Shown here: positions 34,769 to 46,127 of the stretch, piece after piece | Position numbering within the stretch: position 1 is the first letter of the stretch | Layout: the number at the start of each line of letters is the position of its first letter | NCBI RefSeq assembly: GCF_001263205.1 | Contig: NZ_CP012333.1 | Location: 4,007,001-4,071,000, forward strand | Length of the DNA stretch: 64,000 nucleotides | Source: Labilithrix luteola | GTDB lineage: Bacteria > Myxococcota_A > Polyangia > Polyangiales > Polyangiaceae | Direction: 5' to 3' | The notes under the pieces: model-generated | Databases searched by the model: none | The model's input: the letters and a program-made list of their open reading frames with translations, nothing else | Told to the model about the DNA's origin: nothing | Translations under genes and position numbers: made by a program

Positions 34769-35005
34769 TCAGTGAGACGGCGCGGGCGCCGGATCGAGAT
34801 CGGGCGCCGGTATTTCCGTGGGCGCCGTCACGGGCACGAGCATGGGAACGTGCGGGACCGTGTAGTGGCGCCAGATGGCGTAGATGGCCGCCACGACCGC
34901 GACCGAGCCGAGGAGGAACATGCGAAAGAGGGCGCCGTAGGGCACTCGCACGGGCTGGGCCACGATGGCCTTCTCGAGCCCCTTCTTTTTCCCCTTCTTC
35001 GTCAC
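34769..35005 (-). CDS. 78-aa membrane protein
   Basis: GTG start; basic N-terminus TKKGKKKGLEKAI, one transmembrane helix about residues 26-44 (ALFRMFLLGSVAVVAAIYAIW) and a Pro-rich periplasmic tail (PVTAPTEIPAPDLDPAPAPSH). TAGAGT lies six bases before the start on the minus strand, matching the leaderless pattern. Located just before queE but no functional link is evident. Unnamed family. Confidence 0.65.
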   Translation of the reverse strand: MTKKGKKKGLEKAIVAQPVRVPYGALFRMFLLGSVAVVAAIYAIWRHYTVPHVPMLVPVTAPTEIPAPDLDPAPAPSH

Positions 35006-35094
35006 GCGCCGACTCTAGCGCGAGTCCGCGGGGAGGTGCCGATTCGGCTGCACGATTTCGGGCGACGGGGTCGGGTGGCGCGGCTCCTTCACCG

Positions 35095-35637
35095 CTACGG
35101 CAAGTGACGGCGCCTTCGCGACAGCACGAGAACGCCACCGAGCACGACCAACGCCGCGATCCAGCCATCGCGCGTCGCGGTCGAAGACGTCATGGCGCAG
35201 CCTCCACAGCCTCCTCTGCCGTGGACGGTCTCGACCGAGGCAGGTGTCGGCGCGCGCTCCGGCGGGGCAAGGGCAGGCGGTGTCAGGGCCAACGCGGCAA
35301 ACGCGCACTGAGGACAGGCCTCGCGCACGCGTTGCGTGGCGACCTCGACCTTCGAGCGCGCGGTCGCACATCGCGGACCAGGATCGAGCTCGCAGAGTTT
35401 GTTCGCCGCGCGCTGGATCGACGAAAGCGCGCGGCATGCCGTGGCGCAATCCTCGACCGCGAGAGCCTTCGTCTGGTCGTCGAACGCGGCGGCAATCTCG
35501 CGTTCGAGGGAACCTGCGTCGGCCGCCGGCGCCTCCGCGTCGGCGGAGTCGAGCTCGCTCGCGGCGATCGCGTGCGGCGCGGCGAGCATGGTTGTCACCA
35601 TCAACGAGAGGACCACCCGACCCCGCATGGGCATCAT
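35095..35637 (-). CDS. Exported protein with MYXO-CTERM-like C-terminal anchor
   Basis: 180 aa. Signal peptide (VVLSLMVTTMLAAPHAIAA). Middle region is helical with several cysteines (VEDCATACRALSSI, KLCELDPGPRCATA, REACPQCAF). The C-terminus reads GRGGCGGCAM, a hydrophobic helix (IAALVVLGGVLVL) and an RRRR cluster. Cys-containing Gly-rich motif, helix, basic tail is the tripartite layout of myxobacterial sorting tags (MYXO-CTERM), which are processed by a rhombosortase/myxosortase-type protease and may be lipidated. The exact motif differs from the consensus, so this is an inference. Start ATG 35637; ATG at 35628 is an alternative. Confidence 0.7.
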   Translation of the reverse strand: MMPMRGRVVLSLMVTTMLAAPHAIAASELDSADAEAPAADAGSLEREIAAAFDDQTKALAVEDCATACRALSSIQRAANKLCELDPGPRCATARSKVEVATQRVREACPQCAFAALALTPPALAPPERAPTPASVETVHGRGGCGGCAMTSSTATRDGWIAALVVLGGVLVLSRRRRHLP

Positions 35638-35718
35638 CGTGTCATTTCACGGGGAACAGGGCCGCCGAAAAAAGGCGCAGGTCCTGTAAGGCTGGGTTTC
35701 GTGGCTCGTTGAAGGGCC

Positions 35719-36951
35719 ATGCGCAAGCTCGTGCCCTTCACGCTCTCGGCGTTCTTCGGTTGCCTCCTCGCATCGTCGTCGGCGCATGCCGCCGAGCCGT
35801 CGACCGAGGACCTGTCGATCGGCACGACGCCCGCTCGCTCCGAATCGGCGATGCCCATCGCCGTCCAGTCCGAGCCCGACAAGGGATCCTACGAGCGTGA
35901 GTCGACGCGCCACTACTACATGGCGACGGATCCGCCCGGTGATTGGGCGGTGCTGCATGCCGGCTTTCGCCCGCACCTCGGCACGTTCGGCGGCCTTGCC
36001 ACCTTGGCCTTGGCGCACGAGCGAACCGAGCGGTTCTATGGCGGGTTTTCTCTCGCGATCGTCCGCAACGACGCGGGCACGCACGTCGGTCTCGCGCAGA
36101 TCGCCCTCGGCAGGAACCTCGCCGATACGTTCGTCGGCGGCGTGCAGACGAGCCTCAGCGAGAACCGCGCGCGCGACTTCCTCGGCATCGGCCAGTTCAC
36201 GCTCGCCTACAACCGCGCAGGGACGATGGGCGGCATCTCGCAGGTCGCCGCGTACAACCGCGCGCGCGTCTTCCACGGGCTCGGTCAGTTCGGTCTCTAC
36301 AACCGCGCCGACCAGGACTTCACGGGCCTCGTGGAGGTGGGCGGCTTCAACCACGCGAAGCAGAAGTTCGTCGGAGCCTTGCAGGTCGGCCTCGTCAGCG
36401 TCGCCGGCGAAGACGTCCGCTTCGATGGCTCCGTCGGTCGAGGGAGCTTCACCGGGCTCGCGCAGCTTGGTGCGCTCGCCGCGACGGACGGCGACTTCGC
36501 CGGCATCACCCAGATCGGTGCCGTGAGCCAAGCATCGCGGAGCTTCACCGGCCTTGCTCAAATCGGTGGCTTCGCGCAGGCAGGCACGTTCCGCGGTCTC
36601 GGTCAGATCGGCGTCGTTGCACTCTCGCGCGAGTCCTACGGCATGCAGATCGGCGTCGGGTCGATCGCGATGCGCGAGCACATCGGCCTGCAGGTCGGCG
36701 CCGTCGCCAACCACGCTCGCACGATTCGCGGCGCGCAGGTCGGCCTCTTCAACAATGGCGAGCACGTGCACGGCGTGCAGATCGGCCTCTTCAACAACGC
36801 CACCAACCTGCGTGGTTTGCAGATCGGTCTCGTCAACCACGCCGAGGACGGTCTTCTCCCCTGGAGTGCCGTCCTCAACATGGGTTTCGGCGACGGAGAT
36901 GGCGGTGGCCCGGCCTTCCAGGACGAGTACCGCACGGCCTATGCCGAGTGA
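35719..36951 (+). CDS. Secreted repeat protein (LA_2272-type surface repeats)
   Basis: 410 aa. Signal peptide with AHA-AE cleavage at about residue 25. From about residue 95 to 385 the protein is a run of about 17 repeats of 15-17 residues with pattern G-[LI]-x-Q-[IFV]-G-[x]3-N-x-A (for example GIGQFTLAYNRAGTM, GLAQIGGFAQAGTF, GVQIGLFNNATNL, GLQIGLVNHAEDG), most likely a right-handed beta-solenoid or a barrel. The final LQIGLVNHAEDGLLPWSAVLNMGF matches the end of LA_2272-family surface repeat proteins of Leptospira and other bacteria. AAGGG precedes the ATG. Surface exposure is inferred. Confidence 0.75.
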   Translation: MRKLVPFTLSAFFGCLLASSSAHAAEPSTEDLSIGTTPARSESAMPIAVQSEPDKGSYERESTRHYYMATDPPGDWAVLHAGFRPHLGTFGGLATLALAHERTERFYGGFSLAIVRNDAGTHVGLAQIALGRNLADTFVGGVQTSLSENRARDFLGIGQFTLAYNRAGTMGGISQVAAYNRARVFHGLGQFGLYNRADQDFTGLVEVGGFNHAKQKFVGALQVGLVSVAGEDVRFDGSVGRGSFTGLAQLGALAATDGDFAGITQIGAVSQASRSFTGLAQIGGFAQAGTFRGLGQIGVVALSRESYGMQIGVGSIAMREHIGLQVGAVANHARTIRGAQVGLFNNGEHVHGVQIGLFNNATNLRGLQIGLVNHAEDGLLPWSAVLNMGFGDGDGGGPAFQDEYRTAYAE

Positions 36952-37064
36952 TTTTTAGGCGATTCGGCCGAAATTCGACCAAAACGCAAAATCGTATCGA
37001 GCGCGCGGATCCAAGCGCGGTCTGGCGGCCTCTTGAAGGGGAACCCTCGAACAGGAGACCCTTC

Positions 37065-37286
37065 ATGTCCTTCGCCAAGACCGCCTTCTATGCCAAGAAC
37101 GTCCCCAACTGGGAGCGCGTCCTGCGGATCGTCCTCTCGGCCACCGCGGTCGCGTTTGCGTTCACCCGCCTTGCTTCTCCCTGGAGTTGGGTCGCGGCTT
37201 TCAGCGCGATAGGGTTTGCGATGACCGGCTTCGTGGGCTTCTGTCCCGCGTGCGCCCTGGTCGGACGCCGTCTGCCTGGAAACTGA
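37065..37286 (+). CDS. Small inner-membrane protein, DUF2892 (YgaP-like)
   Basis: 73 aa; AGGAGA seven bases before ATG 37065. Begins MSFAKTAFYAKNVPNWERVLRI, the NVPNxERxxRxxxG motif of the DUF2892 family, followed by two hydrophobic helices (VLSATAVAFAF, WVAAFSAIGFAMTGF) and the FCPACAL pair typical of these proteins (in YgaP the rhodanese partner is fused). The stop is one base before the sigma gene's ATG, so the two are cotranscribed. Confidence 0.85.
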   Translation: MSFAKTAFYAKNVPNWERVLRIVLSATAVAFAFTRLASPWSWVAAFSAIGFAMTGFVGFCPACALVGRRLPGN

Positions 37287-37287
37287 C

Positions 37288-37821
37288 ATGGGTGTCTCGC
37301 AACTCGGCCTCCCGCTCATCGACGCCGCGCGATCCGGCGATCCGAAGGCGCTCGAGCGTCTGCTCGTCGAGGCGCGGCCCGAGCTTCGTCGGTATGCGCA
37401 GAAGAGTTGCTTGCTGAGCGACGTCGACGACGCCGTTCAAGAGTCGCTTCTCGTGCTCATGCGGTACCTCTCCCAGCTTCGCCACGCCCGTGCGTGGTCG
37501 GGTTGGATGTTCCAGATCGTGCGTCGGCAGTGCCACCGGCTCGCTCGAGCGGCACTCCGACAGGACCTCTGGGAGGACGACCGTGTCGACGCATTCATGG
37601 CGCGGCGCACGGAGGACGAGCTCCGCGTCGACATCGCCGCGGCGCTGGAATCTCTGCCCGAGACGTACCGCGAGGTCGTGGTGCTCCGCGACTTCGAGGG
37701 ACTCACGATCGGTGAGATGAGCCAGCGCCTTTCGCTGTCGCCTTTGGCGGTGAAGGGACGTCTTCACCGTGCGCGCGAGCTCACACGCGAATACCTCATG
37801 GTTCAAGGCGACCAGGCATGA
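37288..37821 (+). CDS. ECF-type RNA polymerase sigma factor
   Basis: 177 aa. Region 2 (LLVEARPELRRYAQKSCLLSDVDDAVQESLLVLMRYL, WMFQIVRRQCHRL) and region 4 (SLPETYREVVVLRDFEGL, TIGEMSQRLSLSPLAVKGRLHRARELTREYL) are complete. No zinc-finger anti-sigma follows; the partner upstream is the two-helix DUF2892 protein, which might act as a membrane sensor or be unrelated. Starts one base after the DUF2892 stop. Ends 11 bases before a perfect palindrome that may terminate it. Confidence 0.9.
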   Translation: MGVSQLGLPLIDAARSGDPKALERLLVEARPELRRYAQKSCLLSDVDDAVQESLLVLMRYLSQLRHARAWSGWMFQIVRRQCHRLARAALRQDLWEDDRVDAFMARRTEDELRVDIAAALESLPETYREVVVLRDFEGLTIGEMSQRLSLSPLAVKGRLHRARELTREYLMVQGDQA

Positions 37822-37831
37822 GCGCATTGAC

Positions 37832-37853
37832 CGGCGGGACTCGAGTCCCGCCG
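37832..37853. terminator. Perfect 22-base palindrome between convergent genes
   Basis: CGGCGGGACT followed by its exact complement AGTCCCGCCG with a central CGAG overlap gives a full palindrome at 37832-37853, between the sigma gene (stop 37821) and the monooxygenase-like gene (stop 37861). There is no T-run, so it is either a terminator with Rho help or a binding site for a dimeric protein. Confidence 0.5.
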
Positions 37854-37860
37854 TTCGCCC

Positions 37861-38160
37861 TCAATGCATCTTGGCCGCGATGATGTCGACCATCTCGATC
37901 TTCGGTGGTGACGAGAGAAGCTCTCCGGCCTTGGCCATCAATGCGCCGGCCAACCGACCACTCAGGTGAGCCTGCCGTGCGGCGTCGTTCGGGAACGTGT
38001 CGAAGATCCCGAACGTCGTCGGGCCGATTCGGATTGCGAACCAGTCGACGGTGCCCGCTTCCTCGTTCACGAGGGTGAGCCCCGACGTCAGGAGCTTTTC
38101 GATCTCGTCCTCTTTGCCGGGTTTCACCTCGAGACGAACTGCCAATCCGACCTTGATCAT
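37861..38160 (-). CDS. Antibiotic biosynthesis monooxygenase (ABM) family protein
   Basis: 99 aa; AAGGGGG just before ATG 38160. Dimeric alpha/beta ferredoxin-like fold: IKVGLAVRLEVKPGKEDEIEKLL, GTVDWFAIRIGPTTFGIFDTFP, DAARQAHLSGRLAGAL are the strand and helix signatures of quinol monooxygenase/ABM proteins of the YgiN group. Substrate not predictable; the family includes many detoxifying or haem-degrading members. Single gene, divergent from the radical-SAM gene and convergent with the sigma factor. Confidence 0.85.
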   Translation of the reverse strand: MIKVGLAVRLEVKPGKEDEIEKLLTSGLTLVNEEAGTVDWFAIRIGPTTFGIFDTFPNDAARQAHLSGRLAGALMAKAGELLSSPPKIEMVDIIAAKMH

Positions 38161-38357
38161 GGTTCCCCCTTCGAAAGCCCGCTCGGGGCGCTGCGAGGTG
38201 TCGGAGCCTAGGGCCCACCGTGCTCGCTCGGGAGAGGCACGAAGCGCCAGCGACGGGTGCTTGCGGGGCCGCAAGCCGAAAATGCCGAGAAAAGAGCGAT
38301 TCCGAGAGCTTCGTCGTGCTTGCGTTTCCCCGGAATCCCTCTAGATCCCCTCCGACT

Positions 38358-41338
<2,981 letters not shown>

Positions 41339-41339
<1 letters not shown>

Positions 41340-42100
41340 TGCTCACGTTCGGCACGATCACTCTTCTCGCGATCGCAGCGTTCTTCGCGGGCCTCGTCGA
41401 CGCGATCGCGGGTGGAGGCGGGCTCATCACCGTGCCTGCACTGCTCGCCGCGGGGCTTCCGCCTCAGATTGCCCTCGCGACCAACAAGGGCCAGTCGTCG
41501 TTCGGAGCCGTCTCGTCGTTCGTCTCGTTCTGGACGCGCAACGGCATCGATCGCCGGCGCGTGCCGATCAGCTTCGTGTTCGGCATGCTCGGCTCCCTCG
41601 CGGGCGCGCGTGTCCTCCTGCTCGTGAAGCCCGAGCCGCTCAAGCCGATCGTGCTCGTCTTGCTTCTCGTCGCCGCGGGCATCGTCTTGCTCCCGCGCAA
41701 GCCCCCGCCGGCCGTTCCGCCCGAGCCGAAGACGCACTTGATGATCGCGCTCGTGCCGATGGCCTTCGGGTTCGGTTTCTACGACGGCTTCTTCGGTCCG
41801 GGCGTCGGCTCGATGCTCATCGTGGGCTTCGTCATGCTCTTCGGTGACACGCTGACGCGCGCTTCCGGCAATGCGAAGGTCGTCAATCTCGCCTCGAATC
41901 TCGCGGCCTTGGGGCTCTTCGCGATCAAGGGGGCGGTGCTCTGGCGCGTGGCTCTTCCGATGGCCGCCGCGAACGCCACGGGGGCCTTCGTGGGCGCGCG
42001 TTTGGCCGTCAAACGCGGCGATCGGCTGGTCAAGACGATGGTTCTCGTCGTCGTCTGCGTGCTCGTCGTGAAGATGGCGTACGACCTCGTCCGCTCGTAA
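41339..42100 (+). CDS. TSUP (TauE/SafE) family membrane transporter
   Basis: 253 aa with about eight hydrophobic segments and two repeats of the family motif: FFAGLVDAIAGGGGLITVPALLAAGLPPQIALATNKGQ in the first half and GFGFYDGFFGPGVGSMLIVGFV in the second. Members export sulfite, sulfoacetate or related anions, mostly without proven substrate. TGATG overlap with the radical SAM gene shows translational coupling; the next gene encodes a PhnD-like binding protein without a signal peptide, which may be a partner or just a neighbour. Confidence 0.88.
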
Positions 42101-42115
42101 GATGGGTGGTCCGTC

Positions 42116-42982
42116 GTGACCAACTCTCCCATCGCGAGCGAATCGGGCTCGGAAAGCCGGTCGGAAAGCCGGTCGGAATCGCAAAGCGAGCGCGTGACCT
42201 TTGGCGTCATCGCCCAGGCGACCGAGGGTGAGGTTGCCGAGCGCGTGGAGAAGCTCGTCGGGTGGATGAGCGAGCGCGTCGGGCTGCCCGTCGAGCGTCG
42301 CGCCGCCGGATCGTACGAGGCGCTGGCCGACGAAGTTCGTGCCGGAACCATCGACGTCGCCTGGCTTCCACCCATCGTGTTCGTTCGTCTCGGCGATGCC
42401 GTGCAGCCGCTCGGGAGTATCGTTCGCGCGGGCAAGGCAGCGTACGAGAGCGCACTCGTGATGCGCGCCGACTCGAAGATCGACTCGCTGAACGGCCTCG
42501 TCGGTGTCCGTGCCGGTTGGATCGATCCGTGGAGCGCCGCAGGCTTCGTGCTTCCGCGCATGAACCTTGCGCTGCGAGGCATCGACCCGCGACGCTGCTT
42601 CCGAACCGAGACGTTCCATGGCTCTCACCGCGCCGCGATCGAAGCGCTGGCCGCGGGCGCGTGCGACGTGGTCGGTACGTACGCGCGCGCGGACGAAGCG
42701 GGAGTCGTGGCTGGCGGCTGGACCGAGGTGACCAGCGACGTGCGGGTCCTCGCGACCTTCGGAGCCATCCCACCCGACGTCATCGGCGTGCGCTCCGGCC
42801 TCGCGGAAGACTTGCGTGAGAAGCTGCGCGATGCGCTCCGGTTGGCGTGCGCTTCGGACGAAATCCGTCCGCTCGTGCGTGACATCTTCGGCGGCGACGA
42901 GATGCGCGAAGGTCTCGCGCCCGGTTACGACGAGCTCAAGGCGTCGCTCGCGACCGCGTCCAGTCGCGGTATCTTCGACTGA
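42116..42982 (+). CDS. PhnD/phosphonate-binding-like protein without signal peptide
   Basis: 288 aa. Starts MTNSPIASESGSESRSESR and a second run of SESxSE repeats (about residues 8-26, encoded by near-identical hexamers), instead of a signal peptide. The rest is a type II periplasmic-binding fold: VTFGVIAQATEGEVAERVEKLVGWM, AGTIDVAWLPPIVFVRLGDAVQPL, KAAYESALVMRADSKIDSLNGLVGVRAGWIDPWSA, matching phosphate/phosphonate substrate-binding proteins. No cognate ABC permease or ATPase is in the window. Being cytosolic, it may be a sensor or a ligand-binding regulatory domain. GTG start 42116; no good ribosome site seen. Confidence 0.78.
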   Translation: MTNSPIASESGSESRSESRSESQSERVTFGVIAQATEGEVAERVEKLVGWMSERVGLPVERRAAGSYEALADEVRAGTIDVAWLPPIVFVRLGDAVQPLGSIVRAGKAAYESALVMRADSKIDSLNGLVGVRAGWIDPWSAAGFVLPRMNLALRGIDPRRCFRTETFHGSHRAAIEALAAGACDVVGTYARADEAGVVAGGWTEVTSDVRVLATFGAIPPDVIGVRSGLAEDLREKLRDALRLACASDEIRPLVRDIFGGDEMREGLAPGYDELKASLATASSRGIFD

Positions 42983-43133
42983 CGACGAGCCCTCGAAGAT
43001 CAGGCAAGAATCGAAGCCGTTCTCCGCGATGAAGGCGGATGGAGAACGGGGCAGTGCGCTGCGATTTGCGTCAGTCGCAGCTCAGCCGATGACCTTGCTT
43101 GATGATCGAGTTCACGCGTGGAAACCTTGCGAC

Positions 43134-43571
43134 GTGAGCTTCCTTCGTCGTGCGACGGTCGTCGCTTCTTCCATGTTCGTGTTCGGTGTTGCTGGTCTTG
43201 CGTGCTCGTCGAGCGACGATGACGCGCAGCCTCTCGACAACGGCGTCGACGACGTCAAGTTGGCCTGCGAAGCGCGCGCCTCGTGGACGACTCCCGCCGC
43301 CGAGAAGTGCGTCGCCTGCAGGATGATGGCGTCCTCACCGGACTGCGGATGCGAAGCCTTCAAGGGCTTCGGTGGCCATTGCGCCGCGCAGGGCGATGCC
43401 CGCCGCGCCGAGCCCACGTGCACGCAGCAGGTCGCCGATTGCCGAACGGCCTGCGCCGAGAACGACTGCGCGTGCCTCGACGGGTGCTATGCCGCGGCCG
43501 AGGCGTGCAAGAAGGCCACGGCGGCCGAAGACGGCTGCGTCGCGAAGATCTGCGAGCAGTACTGCAACTGA
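43134..43571 (+). CDS. Cys-rich lipoprotein
   Basis: 145 aa from GTG 43134; an in-frame ATG at 43089 would put 15 residues before the signal. Lipoprotein signal SFLRRATVVASSMFVFGVAG with lipobox GLAC, followed by SSSDDD. The mature part has more than a dozen cysteines (EKCVACRMM, PDCGCEAF, CTQQVADCRTACAENDCACLDGCYAA, EDGCVAKICEQYC), regularly spaced, so a small disulfide-stabilised surface protein. Family not recognised. The stop is four bases from the convergent S41 protease stop. Confidence 0.75.
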   Translation: MSFLRRATVVASSMFVFGVAGLACSSSDDDAQPLDNGVDDVKLACEARASWTTPAAEKCVACRMMASSPDCGCEAFKGFGGHCAAQGDARRAEPTCTQQVADCRTACAENDCACLDGCYAAAEACKKATAAEDGCVAKICEQYCN

Positions 43572-43575
43572 CGCG

Positions 43576-45513
43576 TCAATGCTTGGCGACGCGCTTGGGC
43601 GCGCCGAGCAGCCGGAGCGCACGGCACGTCGCGTCGTCTTTGCACGGACCGACGGCGCCGCCGTGCGTGGGCCACGGCGTTTCGTCGAGCCTGGTCGCGG
43701 GATCGCGCAAATCGGGGCCGCGCCACGACGGTGCGCTGTGGGCGAGCTTGGCCTCGCGCTCGTGCACGGCAGGGCCGTCTTCTCCGGTGTCGGGGAAGGG
43801 GAAGCGAATTTGCGGAACGAGTCCCACGCGCTGGACCGGCGTGCCGTCGGGTAGTGCGTAGACGAGCGTGGTGAGGCGGAGCACGCCGGCGTGGGCGTCG
43901 TCGTCGACGTATTCCTGCGCGCAGCCCTTGCCGAACGTCGTCGTTCCGACCGTGACGCCTCGCCGATAGGAGGCGAGGGCGCCCGCAATCATTTCGGCCG
44001 CGCTCGCGGTCGTGCCGTTCACGAAGGTGGCGACCGGTCCGGTCCAGCGGTCGTGCTCGTGAGGCGCGGGAGCTCGGTCGATCTCGATGGTGCCGTCGCG
44101 GCGCTTCATCGAAAAGAGCGGAGCGGACGGCAAGAAGAGCGAGAGCGCTCCGAGTGCGCCGTCGGTCGAGCCGCCTCCGTTGCCTCGCAGGTCGAGCACG
44201 AGGCCGACGAGCTTGCGAGCACCGTGGTCGCGCTCGGCATTGATGAGGGCGGCGAGATCATCGCCGAGATCGTCGCGCACGTCTTCGATGCCCACGACGA
44301 GCACGTCGCCCTCGCCAAAAGCAATGCGCTCGGTCGGCAGGCCCTCGCCTTCACGGCTGGCCGTTGCGGGCTCCTCGGTCTTCGCGAGCTCGAGGTCGAC
44401 GATCTTTCCGTCGCGCAGAACGACGGCCGTGAGCGCCGATTTCCCATTGCCGCGAAGCTTTGCGTTCGGCGTGCTCGCGGCGCCCTCGGTGGTCGCGAAG
44501 CCAAGCTGATCGACCTGCTCGAGGGGAAGTCCGGCGGTGGCTACGCGAGACACCTCGAGGACGACGTCACCTTCCTTGAGCGGCGGCGCAGCGAAGTCGC
44601 TCACGCGCACGCCGATGGCCGTGGGCACCGCCCGACCCCAGAGCTTCGACGGCGGACGCGAAGCGAGATCGAGCTCGTAGATGTGGGACTCTTCGTCGAA
44701 GGGGGCCCATTCGCCATGCGGATCGACGAGCGGCACGTACGCGCGCACGGCCGAGGCGAGCACGACGCGTGACCAGCCTGCCTTGTCGAGCGGCGGGAAA
44801 AAGCGCCGTCGAGCCTCGTCGCCGATGGCTTTGCCACGGTCACCGTGGAGCGCCTCGAAGGCGCCGACGCGCCGGCCGATCTCGAGCGCGATCTCCTTGG
44901 CGACGCCGGTAGGCGGCAACGGTTCGAGAGCCGCGGCGCGCGGATCGGCGCTGCCGGGGGCCTTGCGCCCGCGATCGAAGGCTTCGCGCAATTCCTTCGA
45001 CCATTCTTCGAGCGCCGCGCCGGGCGCGAGGGCCGAAGAGCAATCGCGCTGACGGCGACCTTCGAGGTCGGCGAGGAGGTCGTTGGCGACCTTGCCGATC
45101 GCGCGCGACGTCGGCGCGTCTTTGGCGAGCGTCAACAGGCCGTGGGGATCGAGCCAATCCGCCGTGGAGGTCGCGAACGGCTCGGCGCCGATCCGCTCCG
45201 GGGCGTACGCGAGCCCCATGCGGACCTGCTCCACGATCGTGCGCGCTTCGTCGCAAGACAGAGCGGTCGGCTCGCCCGAAGGAATGCGAAAGACGTACGA
45301 GTGCTCGTCTTCGTGGTTGTCGTCGAGGCCCGACGGCGACGTGGTTTCGGCGATGGACGGTTCGCCCGAGGGCGCACCCGTGCCCGATGCATCCGCCGGG
45401 GGCGTCGGATCGTGCGGTGCGGCCGCGAGCCAGACGAAAAGCCCGATCGGCACGGCGGCCGCGAGGAGCCACCCTGCTCTGCTCGAGCTTTTGCGCGTAC
45501 CGCCCTGGGTCAT
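43576..45513 (-). CDS. S41-family serine peptidase (C-terminal processing protease-like)
   Basis: 645 aa. Short N-terminal membrane segment (WLLAAAVPIGLFVWLAAA), then a Pro/Ser/Asp-rich linker, an alpha-helical domain and a PDZ-like part (GVRVSDFAAPPLKEGDVVLEVS). The protease core has LVGLVLDLRGNGGGSTDGALGAL, FVNGTTASAAEMIAGALAS (nucleophile Ser) and TTFGKGCAQEY (Lys of the Ser/Lys dyad). Ends with a Cys-containing tail (PCKDDATCRALRLL). Probably periplasmic, anchored by the N-terminal helix. Substrate unknown. The start region has no clear Shine-Dalgarno. Confidence 0.88.
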   Translation of the reverse strand: MTQGGTRKSSSRAGWLLAAAVPIGLFVWLAAAPHDPTPPADASGTGAPSGEPSIAETTSPSGLDDNHEDEHSYVFRIPSGEPTALSCDEARTIVEQVRMGLAYAPERIGAEPFATSTADWLDPHGLLTLAKDAPTSRAIGKVANDLLADLEGRRQRDCSSALAPGAALEEWSKELREAFDRGRKAPGSADPRAAALEPLPPTGVAKEIALEIGRRVGAFEALHGDRGKAIGDEARRRFFPPLDKAGWSRVVLASAVRAYVPLVDPHGEWAPFDEESHIYELDLASRPPSKLWGRAVPTAIGVRVSDFAAPPLKEGDVVLEVSRVATAGLPLEQVDQLGFATTEGAASTPNAKLRGNGKSALTAVVLRDGKIVDLELAKTEEPATASREGEGLPTERIAFGEGDVLVVGIEDVRDDLGDDLAALINAERDHGARKLVGLVLDLRGNGGGSTDGALGALSLFLPSAPLFSMKRRDGTIEIDRAPAPHEHDRWTGPVATFVNGTTASAAEMIAGALASYRRGVTVGTTTFGKGCAQEYVDDDAHAGVLRLTTLVYALPDGTPVQRVGLVPQIRFPFPDTGEDGPAVHEREAKLAHSAPSWRGPDLRDPATRLDETPWPTHGGAVGPCKDDATCRALRLLGAPKRVAKH

Positions 45514-46127
45514 CCGGAGCTAGCTAGGCTAGCAGGGAGGGTCGGGAGACCGCGACAAAACGGGCTTTGGACGAAGCTGGTACGTGGCAGCATCGCTTCG
45601 CACCGACGTGATCGTGCGCAGCCGTCAAGGTGCACGGCCAACGGTCCCGCTCGTTCGTGGGGACGTCGCGTTGGGGCTTCCGATGCGTCCGGGAGAGCTT
45701 CCGATGCGTGTGGAAAGCTTCCGATGCGTCCGGGAAAGCTTCCGACGCGGGGCCGAAGCCATCGATGCGCGTGGGAGGCGTTCGCACGCCGGGTGGTGCG
45801 TGATTCTGCGGGGAAACGATGCGACATCCACGCGTCGGAGGGCACCGCCTTCGGCCGCGACGCGCAAACGGCGGAACGAAGGGCAGTTTCGAGACGGCGA
45901 TCGTCTCCTGGGCGCGGCGGAGGCCTCCGGCTGAGCACCGAAGGCTTCGAGCCGCGCGCGGCGGACGAAATAGCGTCCGGACGGGCGATTCGTCGGCGGT
46001 GGTGTCCGCGGGCGCCCCGTTTACGACATCGCCTCCGGCGTTGAATGACGACTTGCGTGCCGCGAGCCCGAGCCGGATCCGATCGCTCCGCTTCTTGACC
46101 ACCGCGCGCGGTTCCGTTGTCGCCGGG
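45514..46127. other. Long gene-poor region
   Basis: About 610 bases after the S41 gene start with no convincing gene on either strand; open frames are short, Arg-rich and shadow-like. Apart from the tandem repeat listed separately I see nothing recognisable. With the pseudogenes and transposase remnant to its right it forms a decayed stretch of about 2 kb, the only such region in the window. Confidence 0.5.
45676..45757. repeat. Four degenerate tandem repeats of about 21 bases
   Basis: The unit GCTTCCGATGCGTCCGGGAAA occurs at 45676, 45697, 45717 and 45738 with one to several changes (GTGTGG in copy 2, ACGCGGGG in copy 4). Copy lengths vary between 20 and 21, which breaks any reading frame. 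Noncoding tandem repeat. Confidence 0.65.

Noticed and set aside
45584..45934. 116-codon plus-strand frame across the 21-base tandem repeats
   Set aside because: Arg-rich, no motif; repeat copies of 20 and 21 bases change the frame of the repeated peptide, which argues against coding.
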